From Mycobacterium sp. (GTDB lineage Bacteria; Actinomycetota; Actinomycetes; Mycobacteriales; Mycobacteriaceae), in the NCBI GenBank assembly GCA_021732005.1, contig JAKFVT010000055.1, positions 1-64,000 of the forward strand: a stretch of DNA of 64,000 bases. The letters are read 5' to 3'. The position numbers and the translations under genes are program-made. Positions 25,395-33,936 of the stretch are shown here, piece after piece. Below the pieces are notes generated by a model, which saw only the letters and a list, made by a program, of their open reading frames with translations, ran no database searches and was not told the origin of the DNA. Numbering within the stretch: position 1 is the first letter of the stretch; each line of letters begins with the position of its first letter.

Positions 25395-26687
25395 TCACGG
25401 GTCGTCATCATCCGGCAGGAAACGCTCAGGGTGGTGGTAGTCGTTGATGCCGCCGATCAGCGGTACGTCCGGTGGTGGGGTCCATTGGGTGTGGCCGCCC
25501 GGGAGTTGGTGGGTGGTCCATCCGTCATTCTCCACCAACAGGTTGTCGCATTTGCAGGCCAGCGTGAGGTCGTCGATGTCGGTGGCGCCGCCGTGTTTCC
25601 AGTCTTTGGTGGCGTGGTGGACCTGGCTGTTGTAGCCGTTGACGGTGCAGCCGGGTGCGGTGCAGCCACGGTATTTAGACAGCAACATGATTCGCTGGTC
25701 CGCGGACGCCAAGCGTTTGGAACGGCCGAGCCATAGCGACTGCCCGGTCACCCCGTCGAACACTGCCAGATAGTGGTTGGCGGGGGTGGCCATCCGGATC
25801 AGGTCCGTGATCGGGATCAGGGTTCCGCCGGCGGTGACGGCGTGCCCGGCACCGGCCTGCAAGTCCTGCAGTGTCGTCGACACGATCACGGTGACCGGAA
25901 GGCCGTTGTGCCGGCCAAGTTTGGGATCTCCCAGTCGGCCGCGAACCAGATCCGCCAACGCGTCGTGTTGACGCTGCGAGTGGCTGCGTAGATCGGGTTC
26001 GTCACCGTCGGGCTTGGGTGCGGCGAATTTCGCCAGCCACGCATCCAGCATCGACCGCAGCTCTGGATCAGCCACCAACTTCCCGACACTCATCCCGTCG
26101 GCGCGTTGACCACCACACCACACGAAGCCCCGCTTGCGGGCTCGGTCTTCCTCGGAGTACTTGCCGTCGGGGTTGAGGTGGGTGGCGAGGCGGTCGGCGA
26201 TCTTCTCCAGCTGATCGGGCCGCATCGTCTGCGCGTGTTGGGCGAGCGTACGTTCGGCCTTCTCGATCTCCACCGGCCCGACGTGATCGGGCAGATCGCG
26301 AAAGAACTTCTGAATCACCCGCACATGCTCACCATCGAGAAGGCCGGCATTCCAGGCCTCACCGGTCGCCGGCAACAACGGTGCCAGCGGTTGCCCGGTC
26401 AGCGCGGTACGCGGCGTCAACTGTTCGGCATCACGGACCCGACGCTTCGCGGCGGCCCGGCTGATCCGCAGCACATCGGCTAACACGACCGAAATCGGCG
26501 GGCAGCCCTCGTAGCGCTCCAGGCGCGCAATCTGATTGTGCGAGAGGGCGACCTGGCGGCGAATCGCACTTTCTAGCCGCTCAATGGCCGCGAAGCGTTC
26601 CGGCGCAGGCAGTTCCTCGATATCAGCGGCACCTAACATCTCGACCGCGGCGTCGAGCGCGTCCAGAGCCACTTCGATCGAACGCAT
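25395..26687 (-). CDS. DUF222 / 13E12-repeat-family HNH endonuclease-like protein
   Basis: A 430-residue protein from ATG 26687 (MRSIEVALDALDAAVEML); the open frame extends upstream to 26780 without support. The helical DUF222 region fills residues 1-300. The C-terminal HNH module has CTAPGC and HHATKDWKHGG, then DDLTLACKCDNLLVEN, giving zinc Cys and metal His/Asn residues. This family is strongly expanded in mycobacteria (REP13E12-related) and is sometimes carried on mobile DNA, but no flanking repeats are evident here. Biochemical function is unproven. Confidence 0.9.
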   Translation of the reverse strand: MRSIEVALDALDAAVEMLGAADIEELPAPERFAAIERLESAIRRQVALSHNQIARLERYEGCPPISVVLADVLRISRAAAKRRVRDAEQLTPRTALTGQPLAPLLPATGEAWNAGLLDGEHVRVIQKFFRDLPDHVGPVEIEKAERTLAQHAQTMRPDQLEKIADRLATHLNPDGKYSEEDRARKRGFVWCGGQRADGMSVGKLVADPELRSMLDAWLAKFAAPKPDGDEPDLRSHSQRQHDALADLVRGRLGDPKLGRHNGLPVTVIVSTTLQDLQAGAGHAVTAGGTLIPITDLIRMATPANHYLAVFDGVTGQSLWLGRSKRLASADQRIMLLSKYRGCTAPGCTVNGYNSQVHHATKDWKHGGATDIDDLTLACKCDNLLVENDGWTTHQLPGGHTQWTPPPDVPLIGGINDYHHPERFLPDDDDP

Positions 26688-26786
26688 ATTCGAAAGACTA
26701 CGCGTGCCCACCGACAGAAACCGGCGCCAAAGCCACGCTGTGCACGAAGTCAGATCTGGGGATAAATAATGGCACCCCAAGGGAAC

Positions 26787-27815
26787 TCAGCGAGAACGGA
26801 CCTCGTCGAGAAATGCTCGAACGGTGGCTTCCGACGCGGACGGCGGCAACCCGATCATCACCCGATCGATGATCCCGTCGCAGCGTTCCCTCAATGCCGC
26901 AGCCAGACCTTTCAGCGGCGCGACAACGGCGAACGTCGACAGCATCTCGTCGTCGATCAAGGTGGCCATCGTGTCCCACTGACCGTCCAGCGACAGGCGG
27001 TGCAACTCGGTCTGCAGATCGCCCCAGCCGTGCAACTCCAGCACCTTCCGGTAGGCGGGCGTCGAGGCGTAGAAGGCGATCTGCTTGCGTGAACCCGCTG
27101 CCGCAGCGGCCATCTCGACCTCATCCGCACCGGTCACCACGAATACCGGTGCCATCACCTGGAACTCACCGCGCGAGCGACCCGACGTGGCCATCCCCCG
27201 CTGCAGCGCCGGAATGGTCACCTCGTCGAAATACCGCTTGGTGGTGAACGCGTGCGCGATCAAACCGTCGGCCACCTCACCGCACATCTGCGTCATCAAT
27301 TCACCGACGGCGGCGATCATCACCTTCGGCGACCCGTACGGATGCTGTTCGGGGACGAACATCGGCGTCATGAGCCGGTGGGTGTAGAACTCGCCGTCGA
27401 AGCTCAGCTTGGTGCCGTCGCGCCAGCTAGCCCAAATCTCTTGCAGCGCAGTGACGAACTCGCCCATGCGTCGCACGGGATGACTCCACGGCATGCCGAA
27501 CCGCTTTTCGATGTGCGGTTTGATCTGTGTTCCCAATCCGAGCAGGAGCCGGCCGCGGGAGTAGTCCTGCAGATCCCACCCGATGTTGGCCACGGTCATC
27601 GGATTGCGGGCGAAGGCCACCGCGATCGACGTCCCCAATTCGATCTGCGTGGTGTGCTCGGCCGCCAGCGTCAGGGGAAGGAACGGGTCGTGGTTGATCT
27701 CGGCCGTCCAGCACCCGTCGTAACCGAGCCGCTCGACCTCACGGGCCCCGTCGGCGACCTCGGCGAGCCGGCTGATGACGCCGCGGTCGACTTTGAGACC
27801 GCCGACCTCGCCCAT
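26787..27815 (-). CDS. LLM-class (probably F420-dependent) oxidoreductase
   Basis: A 342-residue TIM-barrel enzyme from ATG 27815 (MGEVGGLKVDRGVISRLAEV); an ATG eight codons upstream (27839) would place coding sequence inside the regulatory site. Core motifs: GYDGCWTAEINHDPFLPL, LGTSIAVAFARNPMTVANIGWDLQDYSRGR, LLGLGTQIKPHIEKRFG. F420 or FMN dependence is inferred from the family. It is divergent from the carboxyltransferase gene, and the gap holds one copy of the shared TACTGTAA-type operator, linking it to the catabolic regulon. Confidence 0.88.
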   Translation of the reverse strand: MGEVGGLKVDRGVISRLAEVADGAREVERLGYDGCWTAEINHDPFLPLTLAAEHTTQIELGTSIAVAFARNPMTVANIGWDLQDYSRGRLLLGLGTQIKPHIEKRFGMPWSHPVRRMGEFVTALQEIWASWRDGTKLSFDGEFYTHRLMTPMFVPEQHPYGSPKVMIAAVGELMTQMCGEVADGLIAHAFTTKRYFDEVTIPALQRGMATSGRSRGEFQVMAPVFVVTGADEVEMAAAAAGSRKQIAFYASTPAYRKVLELHGWGDLQTELHRLSLDGQWDTMATLIDDEMLSTFAVVAPLKGLAAALRERCDGIIDRVMIGLPPSASEATVRAFLDEVRSR

Positions 27816-27827
27816 GTCGGCAGACGC

Positions 27828-27846
27828 TACAGTAAGCAATTCAGTA
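27828..27846. promoter_or_regulatory. Shared catabolic operator, site 1
   Basis: TACAGTAA-GCA-ATTCAGTA on the plus strand, 13 of 16 arm positions matching TACTGTAA-N3-TTACAGTA. It lies between the divergent starts at 27815 and 27878. Function is inferred from recurrence of the motif at five other promoters in the window. Confidence 0.6.
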
Positions 27847-27877
27847 TGGTCAACGCCGCCACGGTAAGGACACGTCG

Positions 27878-29377
27878 ATGAGCAATGCGCAGGATTGGCA
27901 GGACACGCTCCACGACCTGAGTCGACGCCGTCAGCATGCGCATTCCATGGGCGGTGAGGAGCGCCTGGCCAAGCACCACGGCAAGGGAAAGCTCGACGCC
28001 CGGGCGCGAATCGATCACCTCCTCGACCCCGGCACCTTCCAAGAGTTCGGCACCCTCGTCGGTGGCGAGATCGCGGCAGACGGTTTGGTGGCGGGTGCGG
28101 GTCGCATCGACGGAACGCCCGTGATGGTGGGCGCGGAGGACTTCACCACGCTGGCCGGCAGCATCGGTCCTGGCGGGAACGCCAAGCGCTATCGGCTCGC
28201 CGAGCTCGCGCTGCGCAACAAGATTCCGTTGGTGATGTTGTTGGAAGGGGCCGGTTTCCGGGCCGCAGGCGGCGAACACTACGGGCGCACCCCGACCGAT
28301 CTGATCGCGCAGGCGCGATGCTCAGGCAAGGTTCCGACCATCTCCGCTGTGCTTGGTCCATCGGCGGGCCACGGCGCACTCGTGGCTCCGGTCTGTGACT
28401 TCTCGATCATGAGCGACCAGGGTGCGATCTTCACCGCAGGCCCTCCGGTCGTCAAAGAGGCCACCGGTGAGGACATTTCGAAAGAGGAGCTTGGCGGGCC
28501 GACGGTCGCGTTGCCCAGCGGTGTCATCCACAATGTCGCCGACAGCGACGAAGCAGTACTCGACGACATCCGAAGCTACCTGTCCTACTTCCCGTCCAGT
28601 GCCTGGTCGTATCCCCCGACCCGGTTGTACGACGAGGAGGCCGGCCTTCGCCCCACTCCCGAACTGCTCGACATCATCTCTCGTGACAACCGCAACATCT
28701 ACGACATGCGCACCGTCCTCGACGTCGTCTTCGACGAGCCGGACTGGTTCGAGATACAGCCGAAGTTCGGCCAGGCGATCATCTGCGCGCTGGCGCACCT
28801 CGGGGGCTATCCGGTTGCGGTCGTTGCCAATCAGCCGACCGAGCTGGCCGGGTCAATCGACTCCGACGCCGCCGACAAGGCAGCGCACTTCATCATGGTC
28901 GCCGACTCGTTCCACCTGCCGATCGCGTTCCTGGCCGACAACCCCGGCATGCTGCCGGGTAGCCAGTCCGAGCGCAACGGCGTTTTACGAAGCGGGGCAC
29001 GGATGTTCGCCGCGCAGACTGCGGCGACGACGTTGAAGCTGCATGTCACCCTGCGCAAGGCGTTCGGGTTCGGTTCGATGGTGATGTCGTTGCTGGGCTT
29101 CGACAATCAGGTGGCGACGTTCGCCTACCCAGGAGCGACGATGGGGGCGATGAGCGCGGCCGCGCTGAGCCGCGCCTCACATGCCGATGAGGACGTCACC
29201 GAGATTCTGAAGAGCATGGAACTCGAGGCTTCCTACCGTTCGGCGGGAAGCCTCGGCTTCGATGAACTGATCTCGCCTGAGGAGACGCGGAACGCGCTGA
29301 TCCTGGCGCTGCAGCGCGCCATCTTCAGCCGCCAGGAAATCGCCCAGCCGGTCAGCCGGACGGTCATCACGCCCTAG
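27878..29377 (+). CDS. Acyl-CoA carboxylase beta (carboxyltransferase) subunit
   Basis: A 499-residue biotin-dependent carboxyltransferase, AccD/PccB type. N-terminal HHGKGKLDARARIDHLLDPGTFQEFG, first oxyanion region LLEGAGFRAAGGEHYGRTP, then GPSAGHGALVAPVCDF; the C-terminal half has FLADNPGMLPGSQSE and KAFGFGSMVMSLLGFDNQVATFAYPGATMG. It transfers CO2 from carboxybiotin to an acyl-CoA. No biotin carboxylase/carrier (alpha) subunit is nearby, so it must borrow one or act on a special substrate. Divergent from the LLM gene across operator site 1. Confidence 0.92.
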   Translation: MSNAQDWQDTLHDLSRRRQHAHSMGGEERLAKHHGKGKLDARARIDHLLDPGTFQEFGTLVGGEIAADGLVAGAGRIDGTPVMVGAEDFTTLAGSIGPGGNAKRYRLAELALRNKIPLVMLLEGAGFRAAGGEHYGRTPTDLIAQARCSGKVPTISAVLGPSAGHGALVAPVCDFSIMSDQGAIFTAGPPVVKEATGEDISKEELGGPTVALPSGVIHNVADSDEAVLDDIRSYLSYFPSSAWSYPPTRLYDEEAGLRPTPELLDIISRDNRNIYDMRTVLDVVFDEPDWFEIQPKFGQAIICALAHLGGYPVAVVANQPTELAGSIDSDAADKAAHFIMVADSFHLPIAFLADNPGMLPGSQSERNGVLRSGARMFAAQTAATTLKLHVTLRKAFGFGSMVMSLLGFDNQVATFAYPGATMGAMSAAALSRASHADEDVTEILKSMELEASYRSAGSLGFDELISPEETRNALILALQRAIFSRQEIAQPVSRTVITP

Positions 29378-29383
29378 GCGCGC

Positions 29384-30097
29384 TCAGAAGGTGAAGGCCT
29401 GCGGTGGCCCGGCCAACGCGGCCTTGGCCCGTAGCCCGATCGCGTCGACGATCTCGATATCGCCTGCCTCCAGCCCGTCGAGGGCCAGCTCGACGAGTGC
29501 GGCCGGTTCGGTGACCGCGCCCTCGGGGAACTCGATCCCGGCACTGCTGGCGAAGTCGAACAGCGTCTCGGCGCCGATCAGCCCGGGCATGAGGCCGACG
29601 ACTTGCGTTCCCTGCCCTGCCAATTCGACGCGTACACCGTTGGTGAGCCCCCACTCGGCCGACTTGGCTGCAGCGTAGGCGGTGTTGCCGTCCACCGTGA
29701 GCCACGCGGCTGCCGACAGCACGTTCACGATGGCACCGCCGCCGTTGCGTGCGAGAACGGGCGCGAACGCCCGGATGACGTTCAACGTGCCGAAGTAGTT
29801 GGACTCCATCACCCGCCGGATCGCCTCCAGTTCGCCGGTCACCAGGTTGCCGCCCGCGGAGTCGGCGGCGTTGTTGATCAGGACGTCGACGTCACTCGCA
29901 AGCCCGGCGGCAGCGCGGGCCGAGTCCGGGTCGGTGATGTCCAGGCGCAGCACCTCGGTCCCCGGGATGTCGACGAGCTCGGGCCTGCGTGCAGTGGCGT
30001 ACACCTTGGCTCCGCGGTGCAGGAGTTCGGTCGCGAAGTGAACTCCGATACCGCGATTGGAGCCGGTGACCAATGCCGTGGCACCTGCCAATTTCAT
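29384..30097 (-). CDS. Short-chain dehydrogenase/reductase
   Basis: A 237-residue classical SDR from ATG 30097 (MKLAGATALVTGSNRGIGVH), supported by GGAGGA seven bases upstream. The cofactor loop TGSNRGIG is at 11-18, the NNAAD motif follows, and the catalytic Ser lies in NVLSAAAW. The Tyr-Lys pair is in AYAAAKSAEWG. NAD(P)-dependent alcohol/ketone conversion; substrate unknown. It converges on the carboxyltransferase gene (6 bp) and is divergent from TetR B with two copies of a TGACC-N4-GGTCA repeat in between, so TetR B probably controls it. Confidence 0.9.
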   Translation of the reverse strand: MKLAGATALVTGSNRGIGVHFATELLHRGAKVYATARRPELVDIPGTEVLRLDITDPDSARAAAGLASDVDVLINNAADSAGGNLVTGELEAIRRVMESNYFGTLNVIRAFAPVLARNGGGAIVNVLSAAAWLTVDGNTAYAAAKSAEWGLTNGVRVELAGQGTQVVGLMPGLIGAETLFDFASSAGIEFPEGAVTEPAALVELALDGLEAGDIEIVDAIGLRAKAALAGPPQAFTF

Positions 30098-30128
30098 TTG
30101 TCCTCCATGGTATTCCGGGATGTCGCGA

Positions 30129-30150
30129 AACATGACCAACCGGTCATGTT
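30129..30150. promoter_or_regulatory. Inverted-repeat operator AACATGACC-N4-GGTCATGTT
   Basis: Perfect 9-bp arms around AACC, 32 bp upstream of the SDR start and upstream of TetR B. Its core TGACC-N4-GGTCA recurs 43 bp away at 30176-30189. Likely TetR B operator. Confidence 0.65.
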
Positions 30151-30174
30151 GACTTCAGTTACTGTAAGCACAAG

Positions 30175-30190
30175 ATGACCGCATGGTCAA
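30175..30190. promoter_or_regulatory. Second TGACC-N4-GGTCA operator copy
   Basis: ATGACC-GCAT-GGTCAA, with the same core and 4-bp spacing as the repeat centred at 30139.5; the centres are 43 bp apart, about four helical turns. It overlaps an ATG at 30175, which argues for the downstream GTG (30208) as the TetR B start. Confidence 0.55.
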
Positions 30191-30207
30191 CTTGGTATCG
30201 TGCGAGT

Positions 30208-30810
30208 GTGACCGCATCCGCTCGCGCCCTGCGTGCCGACGCCGCGCGCAACCGCGAATCGCTACTGGCCGCGGCCGAGGAGGTGTTCGCCGAGCGCGGC
30301 GTGGAGGCCTCGGTCGCCGACATCGCCCGCCGCGCGGGGGTGGCCAAAGGCACGGTGTTTCGGCACTTCGCCTCCAAAGATGACTTGATCGCGTCCCTGG
30401 TCTGCGAGCACCTGGTCACTCTCACCGACGCTGTGCACCGGTTGTCGGATGCCGGTGATCCCGGTGCGGCCCTGCTGGAATTCCTTACCATCGCTGCCGA
30501 CCAGCGACGCCAGCACGATCTGACTTACCTGCAGACGTACAGCGCGAGCGACGCCAGGGTGATAGCGATCCGCGATGAGGTACACGCCGGCGTCGAAACG
30601 CTTGTCGCCAATGCGCGAGCGGCCGGCGCGATCCGCCCCGACGTCACCGGCACCGATGTCTTCCTGTTGATGTGTGCACCGGTGCACGTGATGGACGGCC
30701 TCTCCGATCCGCCGCCCGACTTGTGGCGGCGCTACCTGGCGATCATCTTCGACGGGTTGCGCCCGGAGGGCGCTACCGCGCTACCGCTGCCTGCGCCTGA
30801 ATTATCTTGA
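30208..30810 (+). CDS. TetR-family transcriptional regulator (B)
   Basis: A 200-residue regulator from GTG 30208 (VTASARALRADAARNRESLL); an in-frame ATG at 30175 is possible but overlaps an operator-like repeat. The helix-turn-helix is ASVADIARRAGVAKGTVFRHF then ASKDDLIASL. The C-terminal helices resemble the SbtR-like TetR C-domain. It is divergent from the SDR gene, with paired inverted repeats between them, so autoregulation and SDR control are likely. It converges on the LLM gene at 30827. Confidence 0.88.
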   Translation: MTASARALRADAARNRESLLAAAEEVFAERGVEASVADIARRAGVAKGTVFRHFASKDDLIASLVCEHLVTLTDAVHRLSDAGDPGAALLEFLTIAADQRRQHDLTYLQTYSASDARVIAIRDEVHAGVETLVANARAAGAIRPDVTGTDVFLLMCAPVHVMDGLSDPPPDLWRRYLAIIFDGLRPEGATALPLPAPELS

Positions 30811-30826
30811 GGCGGAACGCCTTCGG

Positions 30827-31876
30827 CTACTGCACCGTCTGCCGGTAGGCCGCGACCACCGGCTCCAACTCGTCCGGTGTGGCACCGTGCATGATGACCG
30901 CGTCGGCGCCGTAGTCGAACTCCTTGCGGATGCGGTCCACACACTGTTGCGCCGACCCGGTGGCAGACGGTTCCAGCCACTCATCGGGAATCAACGTCGC
31001 GATGTGCTCGATCTGCTCGGCGGTGGCCTTGTGGTCGATCCCGCCGCCCACCGACTGCACCACCGAGTCCGCGCGGAAGCGTTCCAGCACAGCGGGATCC
31101 CAGTTATTCGTGGTAACCATCAGCTCGCCGTAGCCCTGCAGGTAGGTGGCCAACCGCGCGACGGTCTTCTTGAGCCGCAGCTCCTCGGGCAGGTGATCGC
31201 CGACGGTGGCGAAGCACGACCACACCCGCACGCTGGCCGGATCACGACCGGCCTGCTCGGCGGCGTCCTTGACGGTCTTGACGCAACGCGTCAACGTCTC
31301 GGGAGTGAAGTAGGTGTGCAGGATGACGTCATCGAACTCCCGGCCGCCGAGCTTCAGTGTCTCCGGGCCGAACGCCACCAGGGCCAGCCGGATGTCCTCG
31401 TTGAAGTCCGGATCCAGGAAGAGAACCGGGTACTTCCCCAACGGACCGTCGTGGTTGAAGATCAGCTCGCCGTGCCACAGCCGGCGCATCACCTGGGCGA
31501 AGTCTTCCATCTGCGCGGTGGTCACCGGAGGAATGCCGAAGGCACCGTAGAGCGCCGCTATGCCGCGGCCGATGCCGAGCGTGAAGCGCCCACCCGAGAG
31601 CCGGTGCATGGTGGTCGCCCACGAGCCGGTGATCAGCGGGTGGCGGGTGTTGTGATTGGTTGCGGCCGTGGCGATCTGCATCCGGCTGGTCACCGCGCAC
31701 GCCGCACCTACCAGCGAGGAGGCCTCCTTGACATTCCAGCGTTCGGAGATGAAGGCGGTGCCGAGGCCCAGCTCCTCACCGCGGCGGGCCTCGTCCATCA
31801 GGGTCGCCGGTCCCTCACCGCCGGCTCCCGCCAGCAGGTAGTAACCGAGCTCGTCGAGCACACGTTCAGAAGTCAT
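30827..31876 (-). CDS. LLM-class (TIGR03857-like) F420-dependent oxidoreductase
   Basis: A 349-residue protein from ATG 31876 (MTSERVLDELGYYLLAGAGG). Family core: GLGTAFISERWNVKEASSL, ATAATNHNTRHPLITGSWATT, GGRFTLGIGRGIAALYGAFG. The ATG overlaps the stop of the upstream SnoaL-like gene (ATGA), showing tight coupling in the operon kinase-like/SnoaL-like/LLM that starts at 33290. A dehydrogenase or reductase role using F420 is inferred from the family; substrate unknown. Confidence 0.88.
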   Translation of the reverse strand: MTSERVLDELGYYLLAGAGGEGPATLMDEARRGEELGLGTAFISERWNVKEASSLVGAACAVTSRMQIATAATNHNTRHPLITGSWATTMHRLSGGRFTLGIGRGIAALYGAFGIPPVTTAQMEDFAQVMRRLWHGELIFNHDGPLGKYPVLFLDPDFNEDIRLALVAFGPETLKLGGREFDDVILHTYFTPETLTRCVKTVKDAAEQAGRDPASVRVWSCFATVGDHLPEELRLKKTVARLATYLQGYGELMVTTNNWDPAVLERFRADSVVQSVGGGIDHKATAEQIEHIATLIPDEWLEPSATGSAQQCVDRIRKEFDYGADAVIMHGATPDELEPVVAAYRQTVQ

Positions 31877-32247
31877 GCCCAAACTCCTTGTTTGTAACCG
31901 CAATTCCACACTTCGGTGATCCGGCCGTCGACGACGCGGAAGATCTCCATACTGCCCACATCGACCCGCGTACCGCCTTTGAGCGTCATCGGTGACTGGT
32001 AAACGATCGCGACGTGCTCGCCGTCGTCGCCGGCCACCACCAGGTTCAGGTCGAAGCGGATCTCGTCGAACATCTCCAAATGGTCGACGACGCGCTGGAC
32101 CGCCTCGGCATGGCTGAGCACGACGGCGTCGCCGACCTCGTGCCGAATCACGCTGTCACCCAGTAGTTCCTCGGCAAGCGCGATATCACGATCGTTCCAG
32201 ACCACCAGGTTGTACAGCTCGACGACCTCGCGTGCGGTGCGGCTCAT
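31873..32247 (-). CDS. SnoaL-like (NTF2-fold) protein
   Basis: A 124-residue protein from ATG 32247 (MSRTAREVVELYNLVVWNDR), four bases overlapping the preceding kinase-like gene stop. NTF2-fold indicators are the N-terminal helix pair, VIRHEVGDAVVLSHAEAVQRVVDHL and the strand run HVAIVYQSPMTLKGG then MEIFRVVDGRITEVWN. Related proteins include ketosteroid isomerase-like and limonene-epoxide hydrolase-like enzymes, but no catalytic set is confirmed. It is the middle gene of a three-gene operon under the operator at 33291. Confidence 0.83.
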   Translation of the reverse strand: MSRTAREVVELYNLVVWNDRDIALAEELLGDSVIRHEVGDAVVLSHAEAVQRVVDHLEMFDEIRFDLNLVVAGDDGEHVAIVYQSPMTLKGGTRVDVGSMEIFRVVDGRITEVWNCGYKQGVWA

Positions 32248-33290
32248 CCGAACACCTCCAGCGCATCGATGTCGGCGATCGTCGCCACCGCCCGGTCGGT
32301 CAGTGTCAGGCAGAGGTCGCGTGAGCGTTGCGGCAACGCATCCCAGCCGAGCAACGTGATGACGGGCAGCACGATCAGGAATCCGGTCGCCAATCGGTAG
32401 TGCCGCCACGCTTCGTCGAACGAGTAGCCGATGTCGCCCAGGTCCTGAAGGTAGCCGCGTAACAGCGTCTCGTCCTGGCCGCGCCGGATCTCCGTTGGCA
32501 ATCCCTGGCTGACCAGGTAGGCGATGTCGGTCGCACCCGCACCGACACAGGCGAACTGGAAGTCCACCACCTTCATCCGGTCGCCCGAGAAGAACATGTT
32601 GTCGGCGCGGATGTCGCCGTGCAGCAGCATCGACCGCTCGGTCAAACCGTCGAGGGCTGTCGCGGCGTGCTCAGTGAACCGCTCCGCGAAACGGGCAACC
32701 GACTGGGGCACCGGCGCCGCCGAGTGCGTTCGGTAGATCTCCCAGCCGGGCCCGAAGGCAGGCACCAGTAGATCCCGGACGGCGGGCATGTCGAAACTCG
32801 GAAATGCCTGCAGCGCAGAATTATTGGACGGCTCGATCGACCATGCGTGCAATCCGGCCAACTGCTGGATGCACAGCCGTGCCCGCTCGATCGACAACCC
32901 CGCCAGGTGGTCGGCGTTCTCCCACTCCCGCAAATCTTCCATCACCAGTACGAAATCGGCGGAATCGTCGGCCATCCGCGCCGCGTAGACGTGCGGCGTA
33001 CCCAGCGGTGCCCGGCCCGCGATATCGCGATAGAAGGCCAGCTCCCGCCGGTAGCCGCCGAGCAGCTCCATCGCGCCCCGGGCCTCCGACTGCGCGGCCA
33101 GCTTGGCGATCACCGTCTGTGGAACGCCCTCGCCGGTGAGGTGCAGCCGATACAGCAGCGACGAGAATCCGCTGTCCTGCGCGATCTGTTCGGCGACGAC
33201 GTCGGTCACGGTCGCGTGCAATGCCTCGGTGAGCCATGCCGGGTCGACGGCATCGATGCCTGACGGCACCCGTGCCGTCGCTGAAGTCAC
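32244..33290 (-). CDS. Aminoglycoside phosphotransferase/ecdysteroid-kinase-like protein
   Basis: A 348-residue protein-kinase-fold phosphotransferase with a GTG start at 33290. The catalytic loop is HGDIRADNMFF and the metal-binding Asp is in VVDFQFACVGAGATDIAYL. The nucleotide-binding lobe contains TVIAKLAAQSEARGAMELL. In actinobacterial catabolic clusters such proteins probably phosphorylate small alcohols or CoA-linked metabolites rather than antibiotics. It is the first gene of an operon with the SnoaL-like and LLM genes; the start codon directly abuts a perfect inverted repeat, so its mRNA may have little or no leader. Confidence 0.85.
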   Translation of the reverse strand: MTSATARVPSGIDAVDPAWLTEALHATVTDVVAEQIAQDSGFSSLLYRLHLTGEGVPQTVIAKLAAQSEARGAMELLGGYRRELAFYRDIAGRAPLGTPHVYAARMADDSADFVLVMEDLREWENADHLAGLSIERARLCIQQLAGLHAWSIEPSNNSALQAFPSFDMPAVRDLLVPAFGPGWEIYRTHSAAPVPQSVARFAERFTEHAATALDGLTERSMLLHGDIRADNMFFSGDRMKVVDFQFACVGAGATDIAYLVSQGLPTEIRRGQDETLLRGYLQDLGDIGYSFDEAWRHYRLATGFLIVLPVITLLGWDALPQRSRDLCLTLTDRAVATIADIDALEVFG

Positions 33291-33311
33291 CCTCGCAAGA
33301 TAGTTGCGAGG
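33291..33311. promoter_or_regulatory. Operator CCTCGCAA-N5-TTGCGAGG
   Basis: Perfect inverted repeat with 8-bp arms and a 5-bp centre, between the divergent starts at 33290 and 33328. It covers the region just upstream of the predicted -10 of the TetR C gene. Likely bound by TetR C. Confidence 0.75.
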
Positions 33312-33315
33312 TGTT

Positions 33316-33321
33316 TAATAT
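33316..33321 (+). promoter_or_regulatory. Predicted -10 box of a leaderless transcript
   Basis: TAATAT, followed by six bases and then the GTG start of TetR C at 33328. In mycobacteria this spacing places the transcription start on the initiation codon. Inferred from sequence only. Confidence 0.55.
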
Positions 33322-33327
33322 GCAAGG

Positions 33328-33936
33328 GTGCCCTCCCCCGCACGCGGTTTGACGCAGCCCGAACGAGTCGAGACGTCTCGGCGCCGCCTGATGGAAGCCG
33401 CCGCCGAGCTGATCGTCGAGAAAGGCTGGGAGGCAACCACTGCCGCCGAGATCGGGCGCCGAGCCGGATACAGCCGCACGATGGTGCACGCCCGCTTCGG
33501 CGGCAAGGAGGCGATCCTCGAGGACTTCCTGCAGGAGTACGTCAGCCGGCTCAACCCGGACCTCGTGCCGTACCCGACCGGCATGGACCAGGTGCTCGCC
33601 CACATCGACCGGATCCGCGACCTGTACGCCCATGACCGGGATGTGTTGCGCGCGATGTTCGTCTCCACCTTCGAGGCGATGAAGACCACCTCACCACTTC
33701 GCGATCGCGTCCAGGAACAGCTGGCCGGAGGCGTCGCCAACGTGTCCGACGGACTGCGGAACGGACAGCGGGACAAGTCGGTTCGGCTCGACATCGAGCT
33801 GGACCGGGCGGTCAGCGATATCACCGCCGCATTCTTCGGCCTCGCCTTCCAGTGGGTCGCGCTGCCGTCCGGGTTCGACCTGGATGCCGAGCTGGTGCAC
33901 GCGCGGGACCGGATCGTCCGGGACTACGGCGCCTGA
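33328..33936 (+). CDS. TetR-family transcriptional regulator (C)
   Basis: A 202-residue regulator, GTG start. DNA-binding region: ATTAAEIGRRAGYSRTMVHARF then GGKEAILEDFL. The C-terminal domain is helical and unclassified. Probably leaderless (see the -10 at 33316). It is divergent from the kinase-like/SnoaL-like/LLM operon and shares the 33291 operator with it, so it most likely represses that operon and itself. Its 3' end overlaps the convergent alpha/beta hydrolase gene by 13 bp. Confidence 0.92.
   Translation: MPSPARGLTQPERVETSRRRLMEAAAELIVEKGWEATTAAEIGRRAGYSRTMVHARFGGKEAILEDFLQEYVSRLNPDLVPYPTGMDQVLAHIDRIRDLYAHDRDVLRAMFVSTFEAMKTTSPLRDRVQEQLAGGVANVSDGLRNGQRDKSVRLDIELDRAVSDITAAFFGLAFQWVALPSGFDLDAELVHARDRIVRDYGA

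Noticed and set aside
25395..26687. DUF222-HNH gene as part of a mobile element or homing intron
   Set aside because: No inverted or direct repeats, target duplication, recombinase or intron structure is visible around it.
30160..30167. TACTGTAA half-site near TetR B
   Set aside because: The second arm (30171-30178) does not match TTACAGTA, so it is not listed as a full operator.
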